The notes beneath the pieces are model-generated. The model was not told the origin of the DNA and did no database searches. It was given only the letters and a program-made list of their open reading frames with translations. A stretch of 64,000 nt of DNA, from the NCBI RefSeq assembly GCF_001665685.1, contig NZ_LZTB01000044.1:62001-126000 (forward strand). The letters are read 5' to 3'. A program made the position numbers and the translations under genes. Positions 42,770-50,446 of this stretch are shown here, piece by piece. Within the stretch, counting starts at the first letter, position 1; each line of letters starts with the position of its first letter. This DNA comes from Mycobacterium sp. 852013-50091_SCH5140682. GTDB lineage: Bacteria > Actinomycetota > Actinomycetes > Mycobacteriales > Mycobacteriaceae.

Positions 42770-43098
42770 TTACTGGTTGATGACGAATACCTTGCGCAGC
42801 GTCTCGTGGACCGTCCAGGTGGCGACCTCGCCCGCGTCGACGAACACAAGGTCTCCGGCACTCACGTCGATGCTGTCGCCGTTCTCCCCGGATACCGTTG
42901 CCTTGCCGCTGAGTACGTAGACGGTCTCCTGGCCCGGCAGGTTGCCGTGTGTGCCCGGCTCGGCCTGCCACACCCCGTGGAACTGGTCGCCGTCGGGGCT
43001 GGTGTAGAGACGGTTCGAGGCTGTCGGAGCGTCACTGTCCTCGCGCGTGGCGGACCGAGATCGATCGTGAGTGGGTTGAACTTGCGGATCGTGGCCAT
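42770..43098 (-). pseudogene. DUF861-type cupin gene interrupted by a frameshift
   Basis: The first 15 or so codons (MATIRKFNPLTIDLG, ATG 43098 with GAAGGAAG just upstream) are in one frame. The body (DQFHGVWQAEPGTHGNLPGQ, ETVYVLSGKATVSGENGDS, WTVHETLRKVFVINQ) is in the next, with no start codon of its own nearby. Joining them near 43045-43055 by one inserted base restores a 110-residue cupin of the DUF861 (cupin_3) family, often found near amine catabolism genes. It is either a genuine frameshift, a sequencing error or a recoding site. It lies between the monooxygenase and kinase genes. Confidence 0.7.
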
Positions 43099-43139
43099 AT
43101 CTTCCTTCTCTTGTTGCTGATTGGCCCGGTGTGGACGGG

Positions 43140-44228
43140 TCAGTTGGCAGTGAGGTGTTGCAGAGCGGGGCGGACCTTGGTGCCGATGAGTTCGAAGCTT
43201 CGGCGGTAGGCGTCGGCGTCGTCGACATATTCGTGTCCGAAAGACACCAAGGTGCCGAAGCCGCCCACCTTCTCGTGGAGGGCTTCGATCTTGCCGATGA
43301 CGGTGTCAGGGGAGCCGACGATGAGGAAGTTGTCCACCATCCACTCGATTGACAGGTCTTCAGGTGCAATTGTTCCGCCGGAGATCAGATCGCCGATGTG
43401 GAGTTTGTTGACGAAGGTCGGGATGTTGTACTCGCCCCATACCTTGCCCATCGCCCCGTTGAGGACTCGGTCTCGTGCTTCGTCGTCGGTTTCGGCGACG
43501 AAGTAGTCACGACAGATGCGCCAGTCGGCGCGGGTGGGATTGTGTCCGGCACCGCGGGCAGCTTCGGCGTAGGTGTCCCAATGGTGGACGAGAACCGACT
43601 CATGAACCTGCTGGCTCATCGGGATGCCACCGCGACGGCCGGCTTCGGCCAGGCTCGGCGAATGCGCCTGCATTCCGGTCACCATCAACGGGATGCCCGG
43701 CTTCTGCAACGGCTTGAGGTGCGGACCCGCGATCGACTCGTCGTAAGCCGGCATGTCGACGGAGAAGAACTCGCCCTCGATCTTGAACGGGCCTGTGCGC
43801 GTCCAGATCGCCTCGATGATGTCGAGAGCCTCGACCAGCATTCTTGGGTTGTTCTTTCCGGTGCCGAACAGTTGTGCGTCACTCGGGTAGGCGCCGGGGG
43901 CCACGCCCGCGATGTAGCGGCCACCCGTGAGGTGGTCGAGCCACATCATCCGGAACGCCAGGCTGACTGGATTGTGGTACGGCAGCAGGTGTGCCGCGGC
44001 ACCGAGGGTGATGCTGGAGGTGATCTGCGAGGCCGCGGCGATCATCTGATCCGGCGCGGGCGACGGCTCGTCGCCGAGCGTGTAGTGCTCGGCGAAGAAC
44101 GCCTCGTCCAGACCGTACTGGTCGGCCCACTGGGTGACCTGAAGGTCCCAGTCGATGACCTCCTTGGCGGTACGCTTCCCGGCCGAGTACCCGAGCGCGT
44201 AAGGAATGTTGAAAATGCCGAATCTCAT
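43140..44228 (-). CDS. Luciferase-like flavin-dependent monooxygenase
   Basis: A 362-residue bacterial-luciferase-family protein: MRFGIFNIPYALGYSAG start, LDEAFFAEHYTLGDEPSPAPDQM, LGAAAHLLPYHNPVSLAFRM, LTGGRYIAGVAPGAYPSDAQ and NFLIVGSPDTVIGKIEAL. This group oxidises aldehydes, ketones or amines with FMNH2 and oxygen. The flavin reductase overlaps it directly upstream (ATGA), a convincing two-component system. The substrate is unknown; the operon suggests a nitrogen-containing compound. Confidence 0.88.
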   Translation of the reverse strand: MRFGIFNIPYALGYSAGKRTAKEVIDWDLQVTQWADQYGLDEAFFAEHYTLGDEPSPAPDQMIAAASQITSSITLGAAAHLLPYHNPVSLAFRMMWLDHLTGGRYIAGVAPGAYPSDAQLFGTGKNNPRMLVEALDIIEAIWTRTGPFKIEGEFFSVDMPAYDESIAGPHLKPLQKPGIPLMVTGMQAHSPSLAEAGRRGGIPMSQQVHESVLVHHWDTYAEAARGAGHNPTRADWRICRDYFVAETDDEARDRVLNGAMGKVWGEYNIPTFVNKLHIGDLISGGTIAPEDLSIEWMVDNFLIVGSPDTVIGKIEALHEKVGGFGTLVSFGHEYVDDADAYRRSFELIGTKVRPALQHLTAN

Positions 44229-44779
44229 TGGTGTGATGTCCCTTTCGAATTAGAAGGTCGGCTGTCTGGAGACAACCGGGGAAAGCTCGACCGGTGAAAA
44301 ACCAGCGGTGCGACGTGCCCGTGATCGCTGGGAGGCTCCGCGACGGAGGCGGCGAGAACGCGGGCCACCACGATGGTGTGATCGCCTCCGTCGTATTGGG
44401 CTTCGGCTTGGCAGTTGACCCACGCCGACACCCCGGCCAGCAGTGGTCCGCCCAACCGCGGATCATGCTCGCAGTCGACGCCCTCGAACTTGTCAGCGCC
44501 GCTGCGGGCGAACTGGCGGGCCAGCTCCGACTGCCCCTCGGACAGGACGTTCACTACGAACTGGTCACTCTCGGCGATTCGCGGCCAGCTCGTCGACGTC
44601 TTGGCGACCGATAACAGCACCAGGGGCGGATCCAGAGACAGTGATATGAAGGACTGCAGCGTCATACCCACCGGACCCGAAACGGTATGCGCGGTCACAA
44701 CAATGACACCCGTGGGGAAATGCCCCAATACGGACCGGATGGTTTCTGCGGTCACCACGTCGGCGGGTAGAGACTCCAT
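44225..44779 (-). CDS. Flavin reductase (HpaC/RutF-type) partner of the monooxygenase
   Basis: A 184-residue split-barrel flavin reductase: FPTGVIVVTAHTVSGPVGMTLQSFISLSLDPPLVLLSVAK, FVVNVLSEGQSELARQFA and DHTIVVARVLAAS. It supplies reduced FMN to the adjacent monooxygenase. ATG 44779 has AAGGAG 5 bases upstream. It is the first gene of the minus-strand operon, and TTTGAAC-type elements lie within 30 to 65 bases of its start. Confidence 0.9.
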   Translation of the reverse strand: MESLPADVVTAETIRSVLGHFPTGVIVVTAHTVSGPVGMTLQSFISLSLDPPLVLLSVAKTSTSWPRIAESDQFVVNVLSEGQSELARQFARSGADKFEGVDCEHDPRLGGPLLAGVSAWVNCQAEAQYDGGDHTIVVARVLAASVAEPPSDHGHVAPLVFHRSSFPRLSPDSRPSNSKGTSHQ

Positions 44780-44811
44780 CGTGACTCCTTTTCGCGCCCA
44801 TCCATCGCAAA

Positions 44812-44845
44812 GAAGTTTGAACGCTTTTTCTGAACATTTTTTCAA
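44812..44845 (-). promoter_or_regulatory. TTTGAAC-type element upstream of the flavin reductase
   Basis: GAAGTTTGAAC at 44812-44822 repeats the TetR-gene element exactly. CTGAACATTTTTTCAA follows, giving a TTGAA/TTCAA pair in an A/T-rich stretch 33 bases from the start codon. Confidence 0.5.
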
Positions 44846-45268
44846 TGTGTGACACACGCTACACACGGCGAGTGCGGCCGTCAACCCCCTTGTTTCGACC
44901 GCGTAGACGCTCCCGGCGTCGTTTCCTGCACGCCACCCATCAGCGTGACCGGATGAATGCGCTGCGGTGCGGATTCGGTCTCAGTTCGACTGTGCCGCAG
45001 TGGAATTGCCTGCTCGCAGCTCGGTCGATGAGATGACCCTCCGCCACTTGGGATGGCTGCCGGGCCGGTGGCGCTTGGCGGCACGTGCGCGACGGCTCGG
45101 CGCCGGTCGTGCCGGGGCGGTGTTGGTCCGATCGGCCGGCGATGGTCGTTCGTGTGTGCGTCGTTGCGGTATGCCCGAAAGATGCTCGCACGCGCGGTCT
45201 TTGGGGGAGTCAAAATGATTCGGTCTTGACAGTATGCGCTGTGCGCGCAACGATGACACCGAATTTGT

Positions 45269-45282
45269 AAAAAAGTTCAAAT
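45269..45282 (+). promoter_or_regulatory. AAAAAAGTTCAAAT element upstream of the SDR gene
   Basis: Exact 14-base copy of the string upstream of the permease (38979-38992), here 92 to 105 bases before the SDR start and within AATTTG...CAAAT complementary ends. Confidence 0.55.
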
Positions 45283-45373
45283 CAAACGGATGGTCGTGTT
45301 CGCACAGTGCACACGATGACGCCCTTGCTGTGGGCGATGACATCTGACTTCCCATGGGCAAAGGAGAAAAATC

Positions 45374-46144
45374 ATGGTGCCAGAGTTTGCTGGACGTACG
45401 GTGCTTGTGTCGGGATCAGCTCGCGGACAAGGCGCCGCGCATGCCTTCCGCTTCGCCGAAGAGGGGGCCAACGTCGTAGTCTCCGACATCCGCGACCAAC
45501 TGGGCGAGGAGGTCGCCGCGCAGATTCGCGAGAAGGGCGGCAGCGCCATCTATCAGCACCTCGACGTGCGCGACAACCAGCAGTGGCTGGCCGCGGTGGC
45601 ACGAACCGAATCCGAGTTCGGCAGCCTGAACATCTTGATCAACAATGCAGGCATCGTGAACTGCGATCCCGTCGACACCTGCACCGACGAAACCTGGAAC
45701 AACGTCATGGACACCAACGCCGGCGGCGTCTTCCGCGGCATGCGGGCCGCCATCCCAGCGCTGCGCCGGGCAGGCGGCGGCGCGATCGTCAACACCGCCT
45801 CGATCATGGGCCTGGTCGGCTCCTGGGGCTACGCAGGCTACGTGGCCAGCAAGTTCGCGGTCGTCGGTCTGACAAAGTCCGCCGCACTGACCTACGCCAA
45901 GGAGAACATCCGAGTCAATGCAGTCGCTCCGGGCTGTGTCGACACTCCGATGCTCGACGAAGAAAAAGCCATCATGGCCGAAAACCCGTACTGGGACTTC
46001 GACGAGTGGATCACGGCCCAGCCGATCTCTGTACCGGCCCGACCCGAAGAGGTCAGCGAACTCATCGTCTACCTTGCCTCAGACCGCGCCCGCTACTGCA
46101 CCGGCGCCGTCTACCCAATCGACGGTGGAACCACCGTCGGCTGA
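45374..46144 (+). CDS. SDR-family NAD-dependent dehydrogenase of the amine cluster
   Basis: A 256-residue short-chain dehydrogenase with cofactor loop SGSARGQG (13 to 20), VSDIRD typical of NAD preference, NNAG, Ser in NTASIMG, YVASK and GAVYPIDGGTT. The insert PYWDFDEWITAQPI resembles mycobacterial mycofactocin- or carveol-type SDRs. AAGGAG lies about 9 bases upstream of the ATG. It is divergent from the flavin reductase operon and shares its upstream element with the permease gene, so it probably oxidises an alcohol intermediate of the same pathway. Confidence 0.87.
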   Translation: MVPEFAGRTVLVSGSARGQGAAHAFRFAEEGANVVVSDIRDQLGEEVAAQIREKGGSAIYQHLDVRDNQQWLAAVARTESEFGSLNILINNAGIVNCDPVDTCTDETWNNVMDTNAGGVFRGMRAAIPALRRAGGGAIVNTASIMGLVGSWGYAGYVASKFAVVGLTKSAALTYAKENIRVNAVAPGCVDTPMLDEEKAIMAENPYWDFDEWITAQPISVPARPEEVSELIVYLASDRARYCTGAVYPIDGGTTVG

Positions 46145-46257
46145 CGACGCCAGCTCGATAACTGAACGCGAGCGCTCGACTACTCGGTGTGCAAGGGCAA
46201 CATCGTTGCGAATCTCCCCGAGGTTCAAGGCTTCTGCGCGCCGTCCGAGGTCAGGTT

Positions 46258-47286
46258 TCACCACGCGGAGAACGCCGACGTCGACGCCAGGTAGTCGAGT
46301 TTGCGGCGAATTCCGTTGATTTCCCGGCCGATGCTGCGCAGCGCAGTGCGGTCCTGCGGTGACAGCGTTGACAGGTCGACCCGGTCGTCGTACTCGCCGC
46401 TGTGATTTCCGGGTAGGGCCGCATTCCATCGCGCCGCCCGTACCCGCCAGCGGATGCTGGACCCGATGGCATGGCACTTGTCGAGTTCGCGCGCGTCGAG
46501 ACTGTCCAGATAGGTGCTGCCTGCGCCGTCACGCAGCCGATCGCGGGTACTCAATGCATCTGAGCCGCAACTGAGCGCCGCCCATCGGGCGATGCGCACG
46601 ACAGGGTCCACCGCGGCGAGCTTGATGTCGACACCATCGTCGCCGGTGGTGAGCAACCGCAGCCGGGATGGAACGTGCGCGCGGATGTAGGTCGCGTCCT
46701 GCAACATGGCGGCCAAAGCCGCCGGGTGCGCCCGCGTCGCCGTTCCGGCCTGGCCGCGTAGATCGGGACCTGCGGTGACCGGCAGCGCGTCGGCCAGCAG
46801 GCCGATCATCACCACTCCGCGGTCGGCGGCGGGGTCAGCGGACCAGTCGCCCATGGCGTCGGCCCACTCACGGGCCGTGCGATTGAACCGCACGCGCGCG
46901 GCGATCGCTCCGTTGTCGTCACCGCGGAAATCACAGGCGCCGAGCAGTTCATGGACCTGTGCCGCGTGCGCCAACGCAGCGTCGGGCGTGCTGTCGTCCG
47001 CCCGGACGAACAGGGTCTCGAGATCCGAGCCGGGCAGTGCGTCGCCGCGTCCGACGCTGCCCGAGGCGTACCAGACACCCCGGTCCGCGCCCACCAGCCG
47101 TGCCGCGGCGATCAGGGCTGTTCGGACCAGCGACGACCAACCCTCCGCCACCGTTGCAGCGCCGGATCTGGTTGCGATGAATTCAGTGACGGCGTCATGC
47201 GCTTGGGCAGCCGCGCTGATCAGGTCGTGCTCGGTGACCGCAGCTGCCATGCGACGGCGTGCCGGCTCCAGCGGGTCATCGGGCAT
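46258..47286 (-). CDS. DUF294-type putative nucleotidyltransferase
   Basis: A 342-residue protein with a nucleotidyltransferase core ASGSVGRGDALPGSDLETLF (G-S then D-x-E) and a C-terminal substrate-binding-like helical domain, similar to DUF294/DUF294_C proteins. No CBS or cyclic-nucleotide domain is fused. Related proteins uridylylate or adenylylate regulators such as GlnB in enterics, but no such role is shown here. ATG 47286 is chosen over 47328. It is divergent from the urea operon and may share its nitrogen control. Confidence 0.72.
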   Translation of the reverse strand: MPDDPLEPARRRMAAAVTEHDLISAAAQAHDAVTEFIATRSGAATVAEGWSSLVRTALIAAARLVGADRGVWYASGSVGRGDALPGSDLETLFVRADDSTPDAALAHAAQVHELLGACDFRGDDNGAIAARVRFNRTAREWADAMGDWSADPAADRGVVMIGLLADALPVTAGPDLRGQAGTATRAHPAALAAMLQDATYIRAHVPSRLRLLTTGDDGVDIKLAAVDPVVRIARWAALSCGSDALSTRDRLRDGAGSTYLDSLDARELDKCHAIGSSIRWRVRAARWNAALPGNHSGEYDDRVDLSTLSPQDRTALRSIGREINGIRRKLDYLASTSAFSAW

Positions 47287-47345
47287 ACGGGGATTCTGAC
47301 AGGCCCCGGGGCTGTGAGTGTTCGGCAACCAAACCCTTACTGACG

Positions 47346-47383
47346 GCTACATGGACGAAACATCCGGGTGACGCCCCGGACAT
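47346..47383 (+). promoter_or_regulatory. GlnR-type nitrogen-control box
   Basis: Reads GCTAC-n6-GAAAC-n6-GTGAC-n6-GACAT, with correct 6-base spacers, against the actinobacterial GlnR pattern GTNAC-n6-GAAAC repeated. The two inner elements match exactly, and the outer two match partly (4/5 and 3/5). It ends 74 bases before the permease start, in the gap with the divergent DUF294-type gene. Confidence 0.65.
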
Positions 47384-47457
47384 CGCGGCCCGCTTATCTG
47401 TCATTCGACAGATATGGACCGGGCGGCAGCGCGCCCCGCACCCGAGGGACATCTCCT

Positions 47458-48999
47458 ATGACCAGTAGCGCAACAGCGCCCGGACGCGATATGTCCGACC
47501 ACCCCGGAGACCATCACGACCTGGCCGAATTCGGTTACGACCAGCAACTGCACCGCAGGCTAGGGCGGTTCGAGTCGTTCGCGGCGGGCTTCTCGTTCGT
47601 GTCGATCCTGACGACGATCTTCCAGTTGTTCGGGCTGGGCTTCGGATTCGGTGGCCCGGCGTTCTTCTGGACTTGGCCCGCAGTTTTCCTCGGGCAGTTC
47701 TTCGTCGCGCTGTGCTTCGCCGAACTGGCCGCGCGCTATCCGATTTCGGGTGCCGTCTACCAATGGTCACGACGCATGGGCGGCGAGGTGGTCGGGTGGT
47801 TCGGCGGCTGGTTCATGATCCTGGCCCAGATCGTCACTGCGTCGGCTGCCGCCATCGCACTGCAGGTCGTGCTGCCCACGATCTCGGCGCGGTTCCAGAT
47901 CATCGGTGACGACCCGGCTTTGACCTCGCCGAGCGGAGCGGCCAACGCCGTGCTGCTCGGCACTGTTCTGCTGGTGGTCACGACGACGATCAACTGCCTT
48001 GGCGTCAAATGGATGTCGCGGGTCAACAGTGCGGGTGTCGTGTGCGAGATCGTCGGTGTCATCGCGGTTATCGGGGTGTTCTTCACCCACGCCCAGCGTG
48101 GCCCCCAGGTGGTGTTCGATACAGGGACCCCAGGCCAACAGCCCGGCTACATGTGGGCGTGGATCATGTCCGGCCTGATGGCTGCCTACGTGATGGTGGG
48201 ATTCGGCTCGGCAGGTGAACTGGCCGAAGAGACCCGCAATCCGCGCCGAGTGGCGCCGCGCACCATCCGGTTGGCGTTGTCGGTTTCCGCGCTCGGCGGC
48301 GGCCTGATGATCTTGGGAGCGCTGATGGCCGCGCCGAGCCTCACCGACGGGCGGTTGGCCACCGAGGGGCTGCCGTATGTGCTCGACACCGTGCTGTCCT
48401 CGCCGTGGGGAACGGTCCTGCTGATCGACGTGTGTATCGCGATCACGATCTGCACGTTGGCCATTCAGACCGCGGCGTCACGGCTGATGTTCTCGATGGC
48501 TCGCGACAACCGCCTGCCGGGCTCGGCGATCCTGTCCCGCGTCAACGGCCGCACCGGCACTCCCATCTGGCCCTCGGTGCTCATCGGAGTGCTGTGCATC
48601 GGCGTCCTGCTGGTGAACGTCGGCAACGCTGCCATCTTCGCGACGCTGGCCAGCGTCTGCATCATTCTGATTTACCTCGCCTACCTGATGGTCACCGCCC
48701 CGCTGTTGTACCGCAGACTCAAGGGCTGGCCTGCCGAGCGCAATCAGGTTGATTCCGAAGGTCTTCCGCTGTTCTCGCTGGGCAGGTTCGGTGTGGTCGT
48801 CAACATCCTCGCCGTGGCCTACGGCGCCCTGATGATCGTCAACCTGGGTTGGCCGCGAGCCGCGATCTTCAACCCGACCGGCGACATGCCGATCCTGCAA
48901 TGGGCAGGCCCGCTGAGCGTCGCCGTCACCGTACTGCTCGGCGTGGCCTGCTTCCCCCGCGGCAAGACGCACCCGAAACCCGTCACGATTGGAGCCTGA
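47458..48999 (+). CDS. APC-family permease of the urea operon
   Basis: A 513-residue APC superfamily transporter with about twelve hydrophobic spans: ESFAAGFSFVSILTTIFQLF at the first span, the FVALCFAELAARYPISGAVYQWS signature, GSAGELAEETRNPRRVAPRT and the late LASVCIILIYLAYLM. It is the UGA4/amino-acid-permease type often found beside urea-carboxylase-associated genes, and probably imports urea, guanidine-like or other small nitrogen compounds. ATG 47458 has GAGGGA about 10 bases upstream. It is the first gene of the operon. Confidence 0.87.
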   Translation: MTSSATAPGRDMSDHPGDHHDLAEFGYDQQLHRRLGRFESFAAGFSFVSILTTIFQLFGLGFGFGGPAFFWTWPAVFLGQFFVALCFAELAARYPISGAVYQWSRRMGGEVVGWFGGWFMILAQIVTASAAAIALQVVLPTISARFQIIGDDPALTSPSGAANAVLLGTVLLVVTTTINCLGVKWMSRVNSAGVVCEIVGVIAVIGVFFTHAQRGPQVVFDTGTPGQQPGYMWAWIMSGLMAAYVMVGFGSAGELAEETRNPRRVAPRTIRLALSVSALGGGLMILGALMAAPSLTDGRLATEGLPYVLDTVLSSPWGTVLLIDVCIAITICTLAIQTAASRLMFSMARDNRLPGSAILSRVNGRTGTPIWPSVLIGVLCIGVLLVNVGNAAIFATLASVCIILIYLAYLMVTAPLLYRRLKGWPAERNQVDSEGLPLFSLGRFGVVVNILAVAYGALMIVNLGWPRAAIFNPTGDMPILQWAGPLSVAVTVLLGVACFPRGKTHPKPVTIGA

Positions 49000-49001
49000 G
49001 C

Positions 49002-49829
49002 ATGACCACTGCGACGACTGCCGGGGCACGCGACCACGCCCGTGCCCAGGCCGGTACCGTCACCGACGCGATGCCCGTTGTCCCGGCATCGAATTGGCCG
49101 TCCCCACCGCCGGGTGTCGACGCACAGCGGCTGACCTGGGCCGAGACGGTGCCAGGAGGGCGCTACACCACCAAGGTGTTGGCCCGCGGCACCCGGCTGC
49201 GACTGCGCGATCTGGACGGCAGCGCGTGCGCCCACCTGTTGTTGTGGCGTGCCGACGCGCCGTGGGAACGCCTCAACGTCGCCGACACCGTGAAAGTGCC
49301 CTGGCATGCCTATATTTCGGCTGGGCACCCGCTGCTCAGTGATCAGGGGCGAGTGCTGGCCACCGTCGTATCGGACAACTCACGCCACCACGATGCGCTG
49401 TGCGGTACCACCACGCTCACGGGCAATACTGCGAAATACGGTGCGGGGGAGGTGCAGTCGGCAAGCCCCGCTGGCCGGGAGCTGCTGGCGCTGGCCGCGC
49501 TGAAGAACGGGCTGTCCCGTCGGGACGTCGCACCGAGTGTGTCGTTCTTCCACGGCGTGCGGGTGGAGTCCGACGGCACACTGGTGTCGACCGGGTCTGC
49601 CGGCCCGGACACGGCGGTGGAACTGATCACGCACCTGCCGCTCATCGCGGCCATCGCCAACACCGCCCATCCGCTGGACCCGGCACCGGTGTTCGACGTC
49701 GGACCCGTCGAAGTGTTGGCTTGGACGGCACTCGGCGACCTCACGGCTATCGGGACCGAGCTCAGTGCTCGCGATCCGGAATACCAACGCGCTTACCTGA
49801 ATTCCGAAGACGTCTGGAGTGCCCGATGA
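49002..49829 (+). CDS. Urea carboxylase-associated protein 1 (DUF1989)
   Basis: A 275-residue DUF1989 protein. Blocks include YTTKVLARGTRLRLRDLDGSACAHLLLWRADAPWERLNVADT, DALCGTTTLTGN and GPVEVLAWTALGDLTAIG. UAAP1 and UAAP2 form a paired assembly; related proteins act with urea/guanidine carboxylase operons, in some cases as carboxyguanidine deiminase. The exact reaction here depends on the operon's substrate. It starts 2 bases after the permease stop and overlaps UAAP2 by four bases. Confidence 0.87.
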   Translation: MTTATTAGARDHARAQAGTVTDAMPVVPASNWPSPPPGVDAQRLTWAETVPGGRYTTKVLARGTRLRLRDLDGSACAHLLLWRADAPWERLNVADTVKVPWHAYISAGHPLLSDQGRVLATVVSDNSRHHDALCGTTTLTGNTAKYGAGEVQSASPAGRELLALAALKNGLSRRDVAPSVSFFHGVRVESDGTLVSTGSAGPDTAVELITHLPLIAAIANTAHPLDPAPVFDVGPVEVLAWTALGDLTAIGTELSARDPEYQRAYLNSEDVWSAR

Positions 49830-50446
49830 CTGTGCTTGTTACCGAGACCCTTGTCGACGAGGTGGTTGCGCCACGGGCGCCGTGGTCGCAGGTCGTATCC
49901 GCGGGTGACGTGCTGACCATCATCGACCTACACGGCAATCAGGCGGTGGACACGTTGTTCTACGGAGCCGACGATCACACCGTGCGCTACAGCGCTCCGG
50001 CCACGATCGCCATGCAGGGCAACATCTTCCTGACCACCGGGTCGGTGCTGCGCGACAGCGACGGCGCGCCGATGCTGACGATCATCGAGGATGAGGTCGG
50101 TAACCACGACACCCTCGGCGGCGCCTGTTCGCAGGAGTCCAACACCCTGCGCTACGGGCACCACACCAAACACCAGCACGCCTGCGTGGAGAACTTCATC
50201 GGCGAGGGCGCCCTGTGGGGGCTGGCGAAGGCCGACATAGTCAGCAATATCAACTTCTTCATGAATGTGCCGGTGGAACAGGACGGTTCGCTGGGCATCG
50301 TCGACGGCTTGTCCGCACCGGGCAAGAAACTGTCGCTACGTGCCGAGATCGACACCCTGGTGCTGGTCTCGAACTGCCCGCAGATCAACAACCCGTGCAA
50401 CGGATTCGATCCGACCGCTGTGCGCATGGTGGTGACGCGCCGATGA
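49826..50446 (+). CDS. Urea carboxylase-associated protein 2 (DUF1989)
   Basis: A 206-residue DUF1989 protein paired with the preceding gene. The motifs are TIIDLHGNQAVDTLFYGADD, GNIFLTTGSVLRDSDGAPML, the metal-site block HHTKHQHACVENF and LVLVSNCPQINNPCNGFDPTAVRM. The conserved His and Cys fit the zinc site reported for this family. It overlaps both neighbours by four bases, so the whole operon is translationally coupled. Confidence 0.88.
   Translation: MTVLVTETLVDEVVAPRAPWSQVVSAGDVLTIIDLHGNQAVDTLFYGADDHTVRYSAPATIAMQGNIFLTTGSVLRDSDGAPMLTIIEDEVGNHDTLGGACSQESNTLRYGHHTKHQHACVENFIGEGALWGLAKADIVSNINFFMNVPVEQDGSLGIVDGLSAPGKKLSLRAEIDTLVLVSNCPQINNPCNGFDPTAVRMVVTRR

Larger units (their letters stand above)
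44780..45373. other. Divergent control region of flavin reductase and SDR, no gene recognised
   Basis: A 594-base divergent gap. Both ends carry TTTGAAC-related elements close to the two gene starts. The middle (about 44880-45230) is GC-rich with only short frames of implausible composition, perhaps decayed coding DNA. No RNA gene is recognised. Confidence 0.5.

Noticed and set aside
39369..44779. Riboflavin degradation (Rca-type) cluster, suggested by RibB-like, flavin reductase and monooxygenase genes
   Set aside because: No riboflavin kinase or ribokinase-family gene is present, and the monooxygenase is of the shorter luciferase type rather than the riboflavin lyase type.
47287..47457. 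Guanidine (ykkC) riboswitch before the UAAP operon
   Set aside because: Two hairpins are present (47363-47380 and 47396-47413), but neither the guanidine-I core nor paired ACGR-loop hairpins of guanidine-II could be matched. The GlnR box explains the first hairpin region better.
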